Both the position numbers and the translations under genes were made by a program. From contig JAXDIG010000011.1 of the NCBI GenBank assembly GCA_034664125.1, forward strand, positions 1 through 64,000: a stretch of DNA of 64,000 nucleotides. The letters are read 5' to 3'. Below, one piece after another: positions 43,684 to 51,603 of the stretch (position 1 is the first letter of the stretch; each line of letters begins with the position of its first letter). The stretch comes from JACVRW01 sp034664125 (GTDB taxonomy: Bacteria; Actinomycetota; Thermoleophilia; Solirubrobacterales; Thermoleophilaceae). Below the pieces are notes generated by a model. It was not told where the DNA came from, searched no databases, and saw only the letters and a list, made by a program, of their open reading frames with translations.

Positions 43684-44858
43684 GCGAGCGGCTCCGCGGG
43701 CTGCGGCACCGCAGCGCTCTCGCCCTGGGCGAGGAGGCCGTCTTCGAGCGAAGTCGTCGGCCTCCAGCCCAGATCGGCCGAGGCGTGGCCGATGTCGGCG
43801 ATCGTACGACGGGCGTCGCCTGTGGCCGCCGGAACGTGGCGGACGTCGAGGCGGCGGCCGGCGATTTTCTCGCACAGCGTCAGCGACTCCTGCAGTGAGA
43901 TCTCGGAGCCACCGCCGATGTTGTAGACGTCACCGCTCGTGGCCCGTTCCATGGCTCGCAGCGTTCCGTCGACGATGTCTCCGACGTAGGTGAAATCCCG
44001 AGTCTGTCGCCCGCTCCCGAGCAGGCGAAATGGACGGCCGTGGGCCAGGCAGTCGAAGACGCTCGCGAAGGCCATGTCGGGCCGTTGCCGGGGCCCGTAC
44101 ACGGAGAAGTAACGCAGGCCCACCGCGTCTAGCCCGGCCGACCGCCCGTAGGCGCTCGCCAGGCCCTCACAGGCCAGCTTGGAGACGCCATAGGGCGATA
44201 CGGGTATGGGCTTGGCGTCCTCTCGCAGCGGATAGGCGTCGGCGTCGCCGTAGATGGACGAGGAGGAGGCGTAGACCACCCTGATGCCGCGCTCGACGGC
44301 CGCCTCGAACACCCGCTGGGTGACAAGCAGGTTGTCGCGCAGGTAGTCGGCGAAAGTCGGCCCCCAACTCGTCCGCACGCCGGGTCGACCAGCCAGGTGA
44401 AAGACCCCGTCCACCCCTTCCACGAGCGGATCCACCGGATCCTCCGCCAGATCGAGCTCGCTAAAGCGGACGTCGCCGCCGGCGAGGCACTGCTCGAGGT
44501 TGCGTTCCTTGACCGAGCGCGAGTAGTTGTCGGTGAAATTGTCGACGCCCACAACCGAGCATCCGCGCGCGGTCAGCGCCTGGATCAGGTGCGAGCCGAT
44601 GAAGCCGGCGCAGCCCGTGACGAGGTAGCGACGGCCGGGTGCGAGGTCGCGGTGGTTCCCCTGGAGGCCGTCGCCTGCGTCGAGGCGGCGCCTCAGATCG
44701 GCCGTGACCGCCACGGGTGGAACGCCGTCGTACAGGCCCACCCCGTTCACCTGACGGCCGCCGACCCGGCGGCGCGCCGCCACGCTTCGTCTCAGCCCGG
44801 TCAGCAGTATCGGGAATTCGAAGGTCCCCCGTCGCCCACGCCCCCACCCAGTGCTCAC
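43665..44858 (-). CDS. NAD-dependent sugar epimerase/dehydratase (SDR)
   Basis: An extended short-chain dehydrogenase acting on nucleotide sugars, closest in pattern to UDP-glucuronate 4-epimerases. It has the NAD-binding TGCAGFIGSH, YASSSSIYGDADAYP, the catalytic YGVSK and the substrate-side RYFSVYGPRQRPDMAF. About 75 residues precede the Rossmann fold (including GVPPVAVTADLRRRLDAG), unusual for the family; a GTG further in might be the true start. First gene of the minus-strand glycosyltransferase operon. Confidence 0.9.
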   Translation of the reverse strand: MSTGWGRGRRGTFEFPILLTGLRRSVAARRRVGGRQVNGVGLYDGVPPVAVTADLRRRLDAGDGLQGNHRDLAPGRRYLVTGCAGFIGSHLIQALTARGCSVVGVDNFTDNYSRSVKERNLEQCLAGGDVRFSELDLAEDPVDPLVEGVDGVFHLAGRPGVRTSWGPTFADYLRDNLLVTQRVFEAAVERGIRVVYASSSSIYGDADAYPLREDAKPIPVSPYGVSKLACEGLASAYGRSAGLDAVGLRYFSVYGPRQRPDMAFASVFDCLAHGRPFRLLGSGRQTRDFTYVGDIVDGTLRAMERATSGDVYNIGGGSEISLQESLTLCEKIAGRRLDVRHVPAATGDARRTIADIGHASADLGWRPTTSLEDGLLAQGESAAVPQPAEPLAWAEAV

Positions 44859-45032
44859 TAACTACCTTCCGTCTCCCGCCATGGGCCCCAGCCTCGGGGC
44901 GCCGTATTCAAAGTGTCTTAAGTTTCCATAAACGTCGGACCTTTCTTACCCCGGTTCACGCGAGGACCAACCTCCTGATGTGGATTAAGTCGCCAAGTTG
45001 TGCGAAGGCTCGCGTCCGAGCCACATCGGCGT
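44859..45032 (-). promoter_or_regulatory. AT-richer promoter region of epimerase operon
   Basis: This gap is noticeably richer in A and T than its surroundings (for example AAGTGTCTTAAGTTTCCATA around 44907-44926) and has no credible ORF. It is the only place for the promoter of the leftward epimerase-glycosyltransferase operon. The palindromic CTTAAG within it may be a regulatory site. No clear -35/-10 pair could be assigned. Confidence 0.4.
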
Positions 45033-45056
45033 GGGCGCCCGGGTGTGCTGGCGCCC
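45033..45056 (-). terminator. Hairpin terminator of cobF operon
   Basis: A perfect 7-bp stem GGGCGCC/GGCGCCC with a 10-base loop lies 10 bases beyond the cobF stop codon, on the transcribed minus strand. No T-tract. Its place at the end of the bluB-cobT/cobS/cobF operon supports termination. Confidence 0.55.
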
Positions 45057-45066
45057 GCGCCCGCGC

Positions 45067-45831
45067 TCAGGAGCCGCCGCTCCTTCTCAGGAGGTAGGTG
45101 TCCATGATCCAGCCCTTCCTCTGCCTCGCTTCGGCGCGGACCCGCTGGATGTCCTCGGCGACGTCGCCCAGCCGGCCCGCGACGAGGATCTCGTCCTCCG
45201 TGCCGATGTAGGCCCCCCAGTAGATGTCGATGTCGTCCGCCGCCAGCGCGTTGAAGGTGCAGTCGGCGTCGAGCATCACCACGACGTCGTCGCTGTTCTC
45301 GGGGAAGCCCTCGGCGAGGCGCCGGCCGGTGGTCACGTGGACCGATCCGCCGACGCGGTTCAGGGGGACCCTGTGCTTCGCGGCCAGCGCCTGGACGCTG
45401 CTGATGCCGGGAATCACCTCGTACTCGAGCTCCAGCGCGCCCCGGGCGACCACCTGGTCGATGACGGCCAGGGTGCTGTCGTACAGCGCCGGGTCGCCCC
45501 AGACCAGGAACGCGCCGTGCTGGCCGTCCTCGAGCTCGTCGCGAATCGCCTGCTCCCAGACCTGCGCGCGCCGGCTGCGCCAGTCCTCGACCGCCTTGCG
45601 GTAGGCGGGCGCCGTGCGGTCGCGCTCGGGATCCCGGACGTCCACCATGCGGTAGGACCGATCCTCGATGTAGCGCTCGCAGATCTCCCTGCGCAGGTCG
45701 ACGAGGTCGTGCTTCTCGCCGCCCTTCTCGACCACGAAGAACACGTCGACCGCGTTCAGCGCCTTGATCGCCTGCACGGTCACGTAGTCCGGGTCGCCGG
45801 CGCCGATCCCGATCACGAACAGCTTCCTCAT
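45067..45831 (-). CDS. cobF: Precorrin-6A synthase (deacetylating) CobF
   Basis: A 254-residue SAM-dependent methyltransferase of the tetrapyrrole methylase family. It methylates C-1 of precorrin-5 with loss of acetate, a step specific to the aerobic pathway. Start MRKLFVIGIGAGDPDYVTVQA has the family's glycine-rich opening; LVWGDPALYDSTL, YEVIPGISSVQALAA and RVPLNRVGGSVHVTTGR are CobF-type. ATG 45831 overlaps the cobS stop (ATGA). Its presence shows the aerobic cobalamin route is used. Confidence 0.94.
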   Translation of the reverse strand: MRKLFVIGIGAGDPDYVTVQAIKALNAVDVFFVVEKGGEKHDLVDLRREICERYIEDRSYRMVDVRDPERDRTAPAYRKAVEDWRSRRAQVWEQAIRDELEDGQHGAFLVWGDPALYDSTLAVIDQVVARGALELEYEVIPGISSVQALAAKHRVPLNRVGGSVHVTTGRRLAEGFPENSDDVVVMLDADCTFNALAADDIDIYWGAYIGTEDEILVAGRLGDVAEDIQRVRAEARQRKGWIMDTYLLRRSGGS

Positions 45832-46604
45832 CGCCAGAAGCCGAGCAGCGCCGTGCACACCGCCACCTCCACGACCGCCACCGTCGCGCCGATCGTGTCG
45901 CCGGTGCGCCCGCCGATCGCGCGCCGTGCGGCCCAGGCCGACAGCAGCGCGATCGCGAGCGTGACGCCCAGGGCCGCGAGGCCGGGGCCGATGCCGGCAG
46001 CCACCCCGGCGACGAGAACGGCGCAGGCACTAGCGATCAGCAGCGCGACGCGCCCGACCCGGAAGCCGGCGCCAAGGCCCTCGGGGCGGGCCGGGGACGT
46101 GGCGGCGGCGTGCAGCAGGGCCGCCCAGCGCGACAGCGCTCCCGCGGTCACGAGCGCCGCCAGTGCCTCGCTGTCGCTCAGCGGCGCGAGCGCGGCGAGC
46201 AGTAGCAGCGCCCAGCCGACCAGGGCGAGCACCCCGAACGCCCCGGTGGCGGAGTCGCGCATGACGGCGAGGCGGCGCTCGGGATCGCCGCGCACGCCGA
46301 GGCCGTCGGCGGTGTCGGCCAGCCCATCCTGGTGGAGGGCGCCCGTCACCAGCACGAGTGCGGCCATCGCCAGCACGGTCGCCGCCGTCGCTCCGAAGAG
46401 CGGCTCGGCGCCGGCGCGCACCCCGCCGGCGAGCGCGCCGATCAGCGCTCCCACGACCGGAAACCACACCGCCGCGCCACCCAGGTCGACGGCGCTCCGC
46501 CCGCGCAGGCGCACGGGCACCACGGTCAGGAACGAGACGGCCAGCGCGAGCTGCGCGGCGGCGCGGCGCAGGCCGCTGGCCGGAGCAAGCTCATCGACGG
46601 TCAA
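45828..46604 (-). CDS. cobS: Adenosylcobinamide-GDP ribazoletransferase (cobalamin synthase)
   Basis: A 258-residue membrane enzyme joining adenosylcobinamide-GDP with alpha-ribazole(-phosphate). The first segment has the SFLTVVPV motif; the conserved acidic site is GALHQDGLADTADGLG, followed by RRLAVMRDSATGAFG. Five or six helices follow. It overlaps the upstream bluB-cobT gene by 14 bases. Known as CobS in Salmonella and CobV in Pseudomonas denitrificans; not to be confused with the chelatase CobS. Confidence 0.95.
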   Translation of the reverse strand: MTVDELAPASGLRRAAAQLALAVSFLTVVPVRLRGRSAVDLGGAAVWFPVVGALIGALAGGVRAGAEPLFGATAATVLAMAALVLVTGALHQDGLADTADGLGVRGDPERRLAVMRDSATGAFGVLALVGWALLLLAALAPLSDSEALAALVTAGALSRWAALLHAAATSPARPEGLGAGFRVGRVALLIASACAVLVAGVAAGIGPGLAALGVTLAIALLSAWAARRAIGGRTGDTIGATVAVVEVAVCTALLGFWR

Positions 46605-48366
46605 TCCCGGCCTCCTCGAAGGTGGCCATGGAGCCGTGCAGGGCCCCGGCGGCCTCCACGATCGGCAGCGCCATCAGGGCACCGGAGGCCTCACCGAGCC
46701 GCAGGCGCAGGTCGAGCAGCGGCTCGAGGCCGAGCTCCTCCAGCACGCGCCCGTGGCCCGGCTCGGCGGACCGGTGCCCCGCGATCAGCACCTCCCCCAC
46801 ACCCGGGTCGAGCCTGACCGCGGCAAGCGCGGCCACCGTCACCGCGTATCCGTCGAGCAGCACCGGCAGGCGGCGGCGCGCGGCCTCCGTGGCGGCGCCC
46901 GCGAGCGCCGCGAGCTCCAGGCCGCCGACCGCGAGCAGCGCCTCGCGCGCGCCCGCCGGGGCGCCGTTGCGCTCCAGCGCGCGGGCTACGAGCATCCGCT
47001 TGCGCTCGAGCCCCCCGGAGTCCAGGCCGGTGCCCCGGCCCACGGTTTCGGCGGGCGAGGCGCCGGTGAGCGCGCAGGCGAGCGCCGAGGTGGTGGCGGT
47101 GTTGCCGATGCCGATCTCACCCAGCACCAGGCAGTCCACGCCGCGCTCGGCGAGCTCCGCCGCCAGCGCCGCGCCGGCGACCAGCGCCGCGTCGAGCTGC
47201 TCGCCGGTAAGCGCCGGGCCCTCGGTCATGTCGGCGGAGCCGGGCGCGACCTTGGCGTCGCGCACGCCCGCGGGCGTGGGGCCCTCGAGTCCGACGTCGG
47301 CCACCAACAGCTCGTGCCCGCCCCGGCGCGCCAGGACGCCGACCGCGGTTTCGGCGCGCGCCGCGGCGGCGGTGACCTGGGCCGACACCTCGGAGTCGAA
47401 CAGGCTCGTCCCATGCCGGACGTGCCCGTGGTCGGCGGCGCACACGAGAACGCCCGCGCGCAGGCGCGAAGGCGGCGGTGCTCCGGCGATCGCGGCCCAG
47501 CGTTCGATCAGCGCCTCGATCGCGCCGAGGCTGCCCGCGGGCTTGACGAGGCGGTCGAGCCGGTCGCGGGCCGCGGTCGCGGCGGCGCGGTCGGGAACGG
47601 CGGGCGCATCGGTGAAGCCGCCGTTGGACGCCTCCTCCTCCCCGCGCCAGCGCTCGTCCATGACGACCACGTCGAGCGGAGCCCGCTCGGACCAGCCGAC
47701 GGCCTCGAGCCCCGGCCGCACCGGTCGCTCGTCGGGCCAGCCCACGCAGAGGTACGCGATCGGGTCGACCCGATCGGGGATGCCGAGCAGCGCGCGCAGG
47801 TCGTCGGGGCGGTAGAAGCTGACCCAGCCCACACCCAGGCCCTCGGCGCGCGCGGCCAGCCACAGGTTCTCGACGGCGCAGGCGGTGCTGTACACGTCGG
47901 TTTCGGGGATCGTGCCGCGGCCGAGCACCTCGGCGGCGGGATCGCCGTGGTCGCAGCAGACGCAGACGCCCAGCGGCGCGTCCACCACGCCCTCGATCTT
48001 CTGGTCGAGGAACTGCCGCGTGCGCTCGTCGAAGCGGTCGGCCTGGCGGATGCGCTCGCGCTGAGCGACCTGATGCACGGCCACGCGAGTGGCCGGGTCC
48101 CGGATCACGATCAGGCGCCAAGGCTGCATCAAGCCCACGGACGGGGCCCGGTGGGCGGCCTCGAGGACGCGTCGCAGCAGGTCCTCCGGCACCGGGTCGG
48201 GGCGGAACCTGCGGATGTCGCGGCGCTCGGCGATCACGCGGTAGACCGCATCGCGCTCGGCCTCGGGGTAGCGCCAGCCGGCGGGGTCGGCGGCACGCTC
48301 GGCGGCGCGCGAGGGGTCGAAGCCAGGAGGGGTCGGCGGGCGCGTCAGGCGATCCGGAGCCGTCAC
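46591..48366 (-). CDS. bluB-cobT: BluB-CobT fusion: DMB synthase plus DMB phosphoribosyltransferase
   Basis: A 591-residue two-domain enzyme. Residues ~1-230 are BluB, the flavin-destroying 5,6-dimethylbenzimidazole synthase (ERRDIRRFRPDPVPEDLLRR, HRAPSVGLMQPWRLIVI, ENLWLAARAEGLGVGWVSF). Residues ~240-591 are CobT, which activates DMB with nicotinate mononucleotide (KPAGSLGAIEALI, CAADHGHVRHG, VLGEIGIGNTATTSAL and the catalytic-Glu region RLGEASGALMALP). Making and activating the lower ligand in one chain would channel DMB. GTG 48366 has no Shine-Dalgarno but a TAGTGT element nine bases upstream, so it may be leaderless. Confidence 0.94.
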   Translation of the reverse strand: MTAPDRLTRPPTPPGFDPSRAAERAADPAGWRYPEAERDAVYRVIAERRDIRRFRPDPVPEDLLRRVLEAAHRAPSVGLMQPWRLIVIRDPATRVAVHQVAQRERIRQADRFDERTRQFLDQKIEGVVDAPLGVCVCCDHGDPAAEVLGRGTIPETDVYSTACAVENLWLAARAEGLGVGWVSFYRPDDLRALLGIPDRVDPIAYLCVGWPDERPVRPGLEAVGWSERAPLDVVVMDERWRGEEEASNGGFTDAPAVPDRAAATAARDRLDRLVKPAGSLGAIEALIERWAAIAGAPPPSRLRAGVLVCAADHGHVRHGTSLFDSEVSAQVTAAAARAETAVGVLARRGGHELLVADVGLEGPTPAGVRDAKVAPGSADMTEGPALTGEQLDAALVAGAALAAELAERGVDCLVLGEIGIGNTATTSALACALTGASPAETVGRGTGLDSGGLERKRMLVARALERNGAPAGAREALLAVGGLELAALAGAATEAARRRLPVLLDGYAVTVAALAAVRLDPGVGEVLIAGHRSAEPGHGRVLEELGLEPLLDLRLRLGEASGALMALPIVEAAGALHGSMATFEEAGIDRR

Positions 48367-48385
48367 AGCCGAGAACACTAGCCCG

Positions 48386-48500
48386 GGTGTAGCATCCTGC
48401 CGGTCATTGCGGCGGTGCGAGGAACCCGGTGCAAGTCCGGGACGGTCGCGCCACTGTGACCGGTGCCCCAGCGGGCCGGGAGTCAGGAACTTGCCACGCC
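48386..48500 (+). promoter_or_regulatory. Cobalamin riboswitch
   Basis: The conserved core of the B12 riboswitch reads rightward: the GGAACCCGGTGCAAGTCCGG hairpin (48421-48440), the invariant GCCACTGTGACC (48450-48461) and the B12 box AGTCAGGAACTTGCC (48481-48495). Downstream, CCTTC near 48507-48511 can pair with the GGAGG ribosome-binding site at 48536-48540, and a CGGGA/TCCCG stem sits just before it. That layout suggests translational control: B12 binding hides the ribosome-binding site of the cob operon. It does not face the divergent bluB-cobT gene. Confidence 0.93.
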
Positions 48501-48546
48501 GCGAACCCTTCCGAGGGCGGGACGCTCGATCCCGTGGAGGTAGAAG

Positions 48547-48573
48547 ATGAAGGCAGCGACGGTCGAGGAATGA
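48547..48573 (+). CDS. 8-codon leader ORF translationally coupled to cobC
   Basis: ATG followed by seven codons (MKAATVEE) and TGA. A perfect GGAGG lies six bases before the ATG, while cobC itself has only a GAGG one base from its ATG, too close to work well. The leader's stop overlaps the cobC start as AATGA (48570-48573). Ribosomes that load at the riboswitch-controlled site would translate the leader and restart at cobC. Seen in sequence; the function is inferred. Confidence 0.55.
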   Translation: MKAATVEE

Positions 48574-49151
48574 GGCGACTGTTGCTCGTGCGCCACGCGC
48601 CCACGGACGCGACGCGACAATCGGCCTTTCCCCGCGACGAGCCGCTCGACGAGCGCGCGCGCCGGCAGGCCGCGCGCCTCGCGGGCCGGCTGCCGCAAAG
48701 CTGCGAGGCGGTGTCGAGCCCCGCTCTGCGCTGCCGCGAAACCGCGCTCGCGGCGGGGCTCGATCCGACCCCGGACCCGGCACTGGCCGAGTGCGACTTC
48801 GGCACGTGGGCGGGCCGGTCGCTCGCCGACATCGACGCCGCCGACCCCGCCGCCGCGCGCGCCTGGATCGCCGATCCCGACTGCGCCCCGCACGGCGGCG
48901 AGAGCCTCACCGACTTCGCCCGGCGCGTGGGGCGCTGGCTGGACGGTCAGGCGCGGCGCTCCGGCAACGCCGTGGCCGTGACCCACGCGGGCGTGGTCAA
49001 AGGTGCGCTGGTGCACGCGCTGGGGGCGCCGATCGAGAGCTTCTGGCGGATCGACGTGGCTCCGCTGGCGATCACGGAGCTGCACGGCCACGACGGACGC
49101 TGGACGATCAGCCGCGTGAACCACCTCCTCGACGCGGACACCGAGGCGTGA
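48570..49151 (+). CDS. cobC: Histidine phosphatase, probable alpha-ribazole phosphatase CobC
   Basis: A 193-residue phosphoglycerate-mutase-like histidine phosphatase. LLVRHAPTD carries the phosphorylated His, SSPALRCRETA follows, then the acidic AECDFGTWAGRS and the second His in AVTHAGVVKGALVHAL. As first full gene of the riboswitch-controlled cob operon it fits the Salmonella-type CobC, which removes the phosphate from (adenosylcobalamin) alpha-ribazole. Stop overlaps the cbiB GTG. Confidence 0.85.
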   Translation: MRRLLLVRHAPTDATRQSAFPRDEPLDERARRQAARLAGRLPQSCEAVSSPALRCRETALAAGLDPTPDPALAECDFGTWAGRSLADIDAADPAAARAWIADPDCAPHGGESLTDFARRVGRWLDGQARRSGNAVAVTHAGVVKGALVHALGAPIESFWRIDVAPLAITELHGHDGRWTISRVNHLLDADTEA

Positions 49152-50086
49152 GCGGCACCGCGCTGCTGGGTGGCTACGCCGCCGACCTCGCGCTCGGGGA
49201 CCCGCGCCGCTGGCACCCGGTGGCCGGCTTCGGGCGCGCGGCGCTGCAGGTGGAGCGGCTCGTCTACGCGCCGACGCGCCACCGCGGCGCGCTGTTCGCC
49301 GTCGCCCTGGTGGCTCTGGCCACGCTGAGCGCCGAGCTCGCCGCGCGCGCGGCCCGGCGCGCGGGGGTCCGCCCCGGGCTCGTCCTCGCCGCGGCCACCT
49401 GGACCGCCCTGGGCGGGCGCTCGCTCGTGTCCGAGGCGCGCCGGATCGCAGCACTGCTCGATCGAGGCGACCTCGCCGGGGCGCGCGCGGGGCTGCCCGC
49501 CCTCGTCGGGCGCGACACGAGCGCACTGGACGAGGAGCAGGTCTGCCGCGCCGTGGTTGAGTCGGTGGCCGAGAACACCTCGGACGCCGTCGTCGGCGCG
49601 CTGCTGTGGGGCGCGGTCGCCGGTCCGGCCGGCGTCGCGGCCTACCGGTCCGCCAACACGCTCGACGCGATGGTCGGCCACCGCAGCCAGCGCTACGAGG
49701 CGTTCGGCTGGGCGGCGGCGCGCCTCGACGACCTGATGAGCTGGCCCGGAGCCCGTGGCGGCGCGGCGCTGGCCGTGCTGGCCGCGCCGCTCGTGGGCGG
49801 CTCGCCGCGCGCGGCCTGGGGCGCGATCCGGCGCGACGGCCCGACACACCCGAGCCCCAACGCCGGTCGCATGGAGGCCGCGTTCGCGGGCGCGCTCGGA
49901 GTCGGCCTCGGCGGGCCGCTCAGCTACGGCGGGCGCGTGGAGCTGCGGCCCGCGCTCGGGGACGGCCCGCCGCCCCGGCCGGAGGACGTGCGCCGCGCGG
50001 CTCGGCTCTCGCTCGCCGTCGGCGCCTGCGCCGCGGCCGGGTGCGCGCTGCTGCGCGGGGCCCGGCGCCGGAGGGTCCCCGCGTGA
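49148..50086 (+). CDS. cbiB: Adenosylcobinamide-phosphate synthase CbiB/CobD
   Basis: A 312-residue membrane enzyme that attaches the aminopropanol-phosphate arm to adenosylcobyric acid. Landmarks: GYAADLALGDPRRWHPVAGFGR at the start (WHPV motif), LVGRDTSALDEEQVCRAVVES, ENTSDAVVGALLW, YRSANTLDAMVGHRSQRY and DGPTHPSPNAGRMEAAFAGAL. Called CbiB in Salmonella and CobD in P. denitrificans. GTG start overlaps the upstream stop; stop overlaps the cobQ GTG. Confidence 0.95.
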   Translation: MSGTALLGGYAADLALGDPRRWHPVAGFGRAALQVERLVYAPTRHRGALFAVALVALATLSAELAARAARRAGVRPGLVLAAATWTALGGRSLVSEARRIAALLDRGDLAGARAGLPALVGRDTSALDEEQVCRAVVESVAENTSDAVVGALLWGAVAGPAGVAAYRSANTLDAMVGHRSQRYEAFGWAAARLDDLMSWPGARGGAALAVLAAPLVGGSPRAAWGAIRRDGPTHPSPNAGRMEAAFAGALGVGLGGPLSYGGRVELRPALGDGPPPRPEDVRRAARLSLAVGACAAAGCALLRGARRRRVPA

Positions 50087-51603
50087 GGGGCGCGCTGCTC
50101 GTCTGCGGGACGCACTCGGACGCCGGCAAGTCGCTCGTCACGGCCGGCATCTGCCGCTGGTTGCACCGCGCCGGCGTGCGCGTGGCGCCCTTCAAGGCCC
50201 AGAACATGGCGCTCAACTCCGTCGTCGCGCCCGACGGCAGCGAGGTGGGGCGCTCGCAGGCGGTCCAGGCCGCTGCCGCCGGGCTCGAGCCGGAGGCGGC
50301 GATGAACCCGGTGCTGATCAAGCCGTCGGGGGAGCGCCACAGCCAGGTCGTGGTGATGGGCCGCCCCTACGCCGACGCCGACGCCCGCTCCTACCAGGAC
50401 CTCAAGCACGAGCTGCGGCCCGTGGTGGCCGAGGCGCTCGCCGACCTGCGCACGCGCTACGACGTGGTGATCTGCGAGGGAGCGGGCAGCCCCGCCGAGG
50501 TGAACCTGCGCGACGGCGACCTCGCCAACATGGGCCTGGCCCGCTCGGCCGGGCTGCCGGCGCTGGTGGTGGCCGACATCGACCGCGGTGGCGTGCTCGC
50601 GTCGCTGTTCGGCACGCTGGCGCTGCTCGAGCCGGACGACCAGGCGCACGTGGCCGGCTTCGCGATCAACAAGTTCCGCGGCGACGCCTCGATCCTCGAG
50701 CCGGGACTGGCGCGGCTGGAGGAGCTGACGGCCCGGCCGACCCTGGGCGTGCTGCCCTGGGTCGAGGACCTCTGGATGGACGTGGAGGACTCACTGGCGC
50801 TGGAGGCCCGCCGCCCCGAGGCGCCGGCGCTCGGCTCGACCCTCGATGTGGCCGTGGTCCGGCTGCGCTGGATGAGCAACTTCACCGACCTGGACGCGCT
50901 CGCCGCCGAGCCCGGCGTGCGCGTGCGCTTCACGCGCTCCGCGGCCGACGTGGAGCGCGCCGACCTGGTCGTGCTCCCCGGGACCAAGGCGACGGTCGAG
51001 GACCTCGAGCGGCTGCGCGACGGGGGACTCGACCGGGCACTGGCCCGCCGGGTCGAGGCGGGCGGCGCGGTGCTCGGCATCTGCGGCGGCTACCAGCTGC
51101 TCGGCGAGCGGATCGTGGACGAGGTGGAGTCCGGTCGCGGCCAGGTGGAGGGCCTTGGGCTGCTGCCCGTGACCACCGAGTTCGGCCGCGAGAAGGTGCT
51201 GCGCCGCCGCAGCGGGCGCTGCGCCTGGCTCGACACCGGCGCCTCGGGCTACGAGATCCGGCACGGCCGCGTGACGCGCCACGGCGGCGAGAGCCTGCTG
51301 GAGGCCGGCGGCGAGCCGGACGGCTGCCGGCTCGGCCCCGTGCTCGGCACGTCCTGGCACGGCGCGCTCGAGCACGACGCGTTCAGGCGCGCCCTGCTCG
51401 TGCGCCTGGCGGCCGAGCGCGGCAGGAGCTTCGTGCCGGGCGACGCCAGCTTCGCCGGCGCACGCGAGGCCCGGCTCGACGTGCTCGGCGACCTGATCGC
51501 GGGCCATCTCGACACCGACAAGCTGGCCGAGCTGATCGAGCACGGTCCCCCCGCGGGGCTGCCCGATGTCCGGACGGAGGTCCGCACTTGCTTCGCTTCG
51601 TGA
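50083..51603 (+). CDS. cobQ: Cobyric acid synthase CobQ
   Basis: A 506-residue glutamine-dependent amidotransferase that amidates side chains b, d, e and g of adenosyl-cobyrinic acid a,c-diamide. The N-terminal synthetase has P-loop GTHSDAGKS, FKAQNMALNS, EGAGSPAEVNLRDGDLANMG and VADIDRGGVLASLFGT. The glutaminase-like half has Cys in LGICGGYQLLGE and His in SWHGALEHD. GTG 50083 overlaps the cbiB stop. Confidence 0.96.
   Translation: MRGALLVCGTHSDAGKSLVTAGICRWLHRAGVRVAPFKAQNMALNSVVAPDGSEVGRSQAVQAAAAGLEPEAAMNPVLIKPSGERHSQVVVMGRPYADADARSYQDLKHELRPVVAEALADLRTRYDVVICEGAGSPAEVNLRDGDLANMGLARSAGLPALVVADIDRGGVLASLFGTLALLEPDDQAHVAGFAINKFRGDASILEPGLARLEELTARPTLGVLPWVEDLWMDVEDSLALEARRPEAPALGSTLDVAVVRLRWMSNFTDLDALAAEPGVRVRFTRSAADVERADLVVLPGTKATVEDLERLRDGGLDRALARRVEAGGAVLGICGGYQLLGERIVDEVESGRGQVEGLGLLPVTTEFGREKVLRRRSGRCAWLDTGASGYEIRHGRVTRHGGESLLEAGGEPDGCRLGPVLGTSWHGALEHDAFRRALLVRLAAERGRSFVPGDASFAGAREARLDVLGDLIAGHLDTDKLAELIEHGPPAGLPDVRTEVRTCFAS

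Noticed and set aside
44998..48381. A 1127-codon plus-strand frame opposite cobF, cobS and bluB-cobT
   Set aside because: No domain can be recognised, and the minus strand holds three conserved cobalamin genes in overlapping order.
48366..48500. Riboswitch control of bluB-cobT
   Set aside because: The conserved B12 core reads only on the plus strand, away from bluB-cobT.
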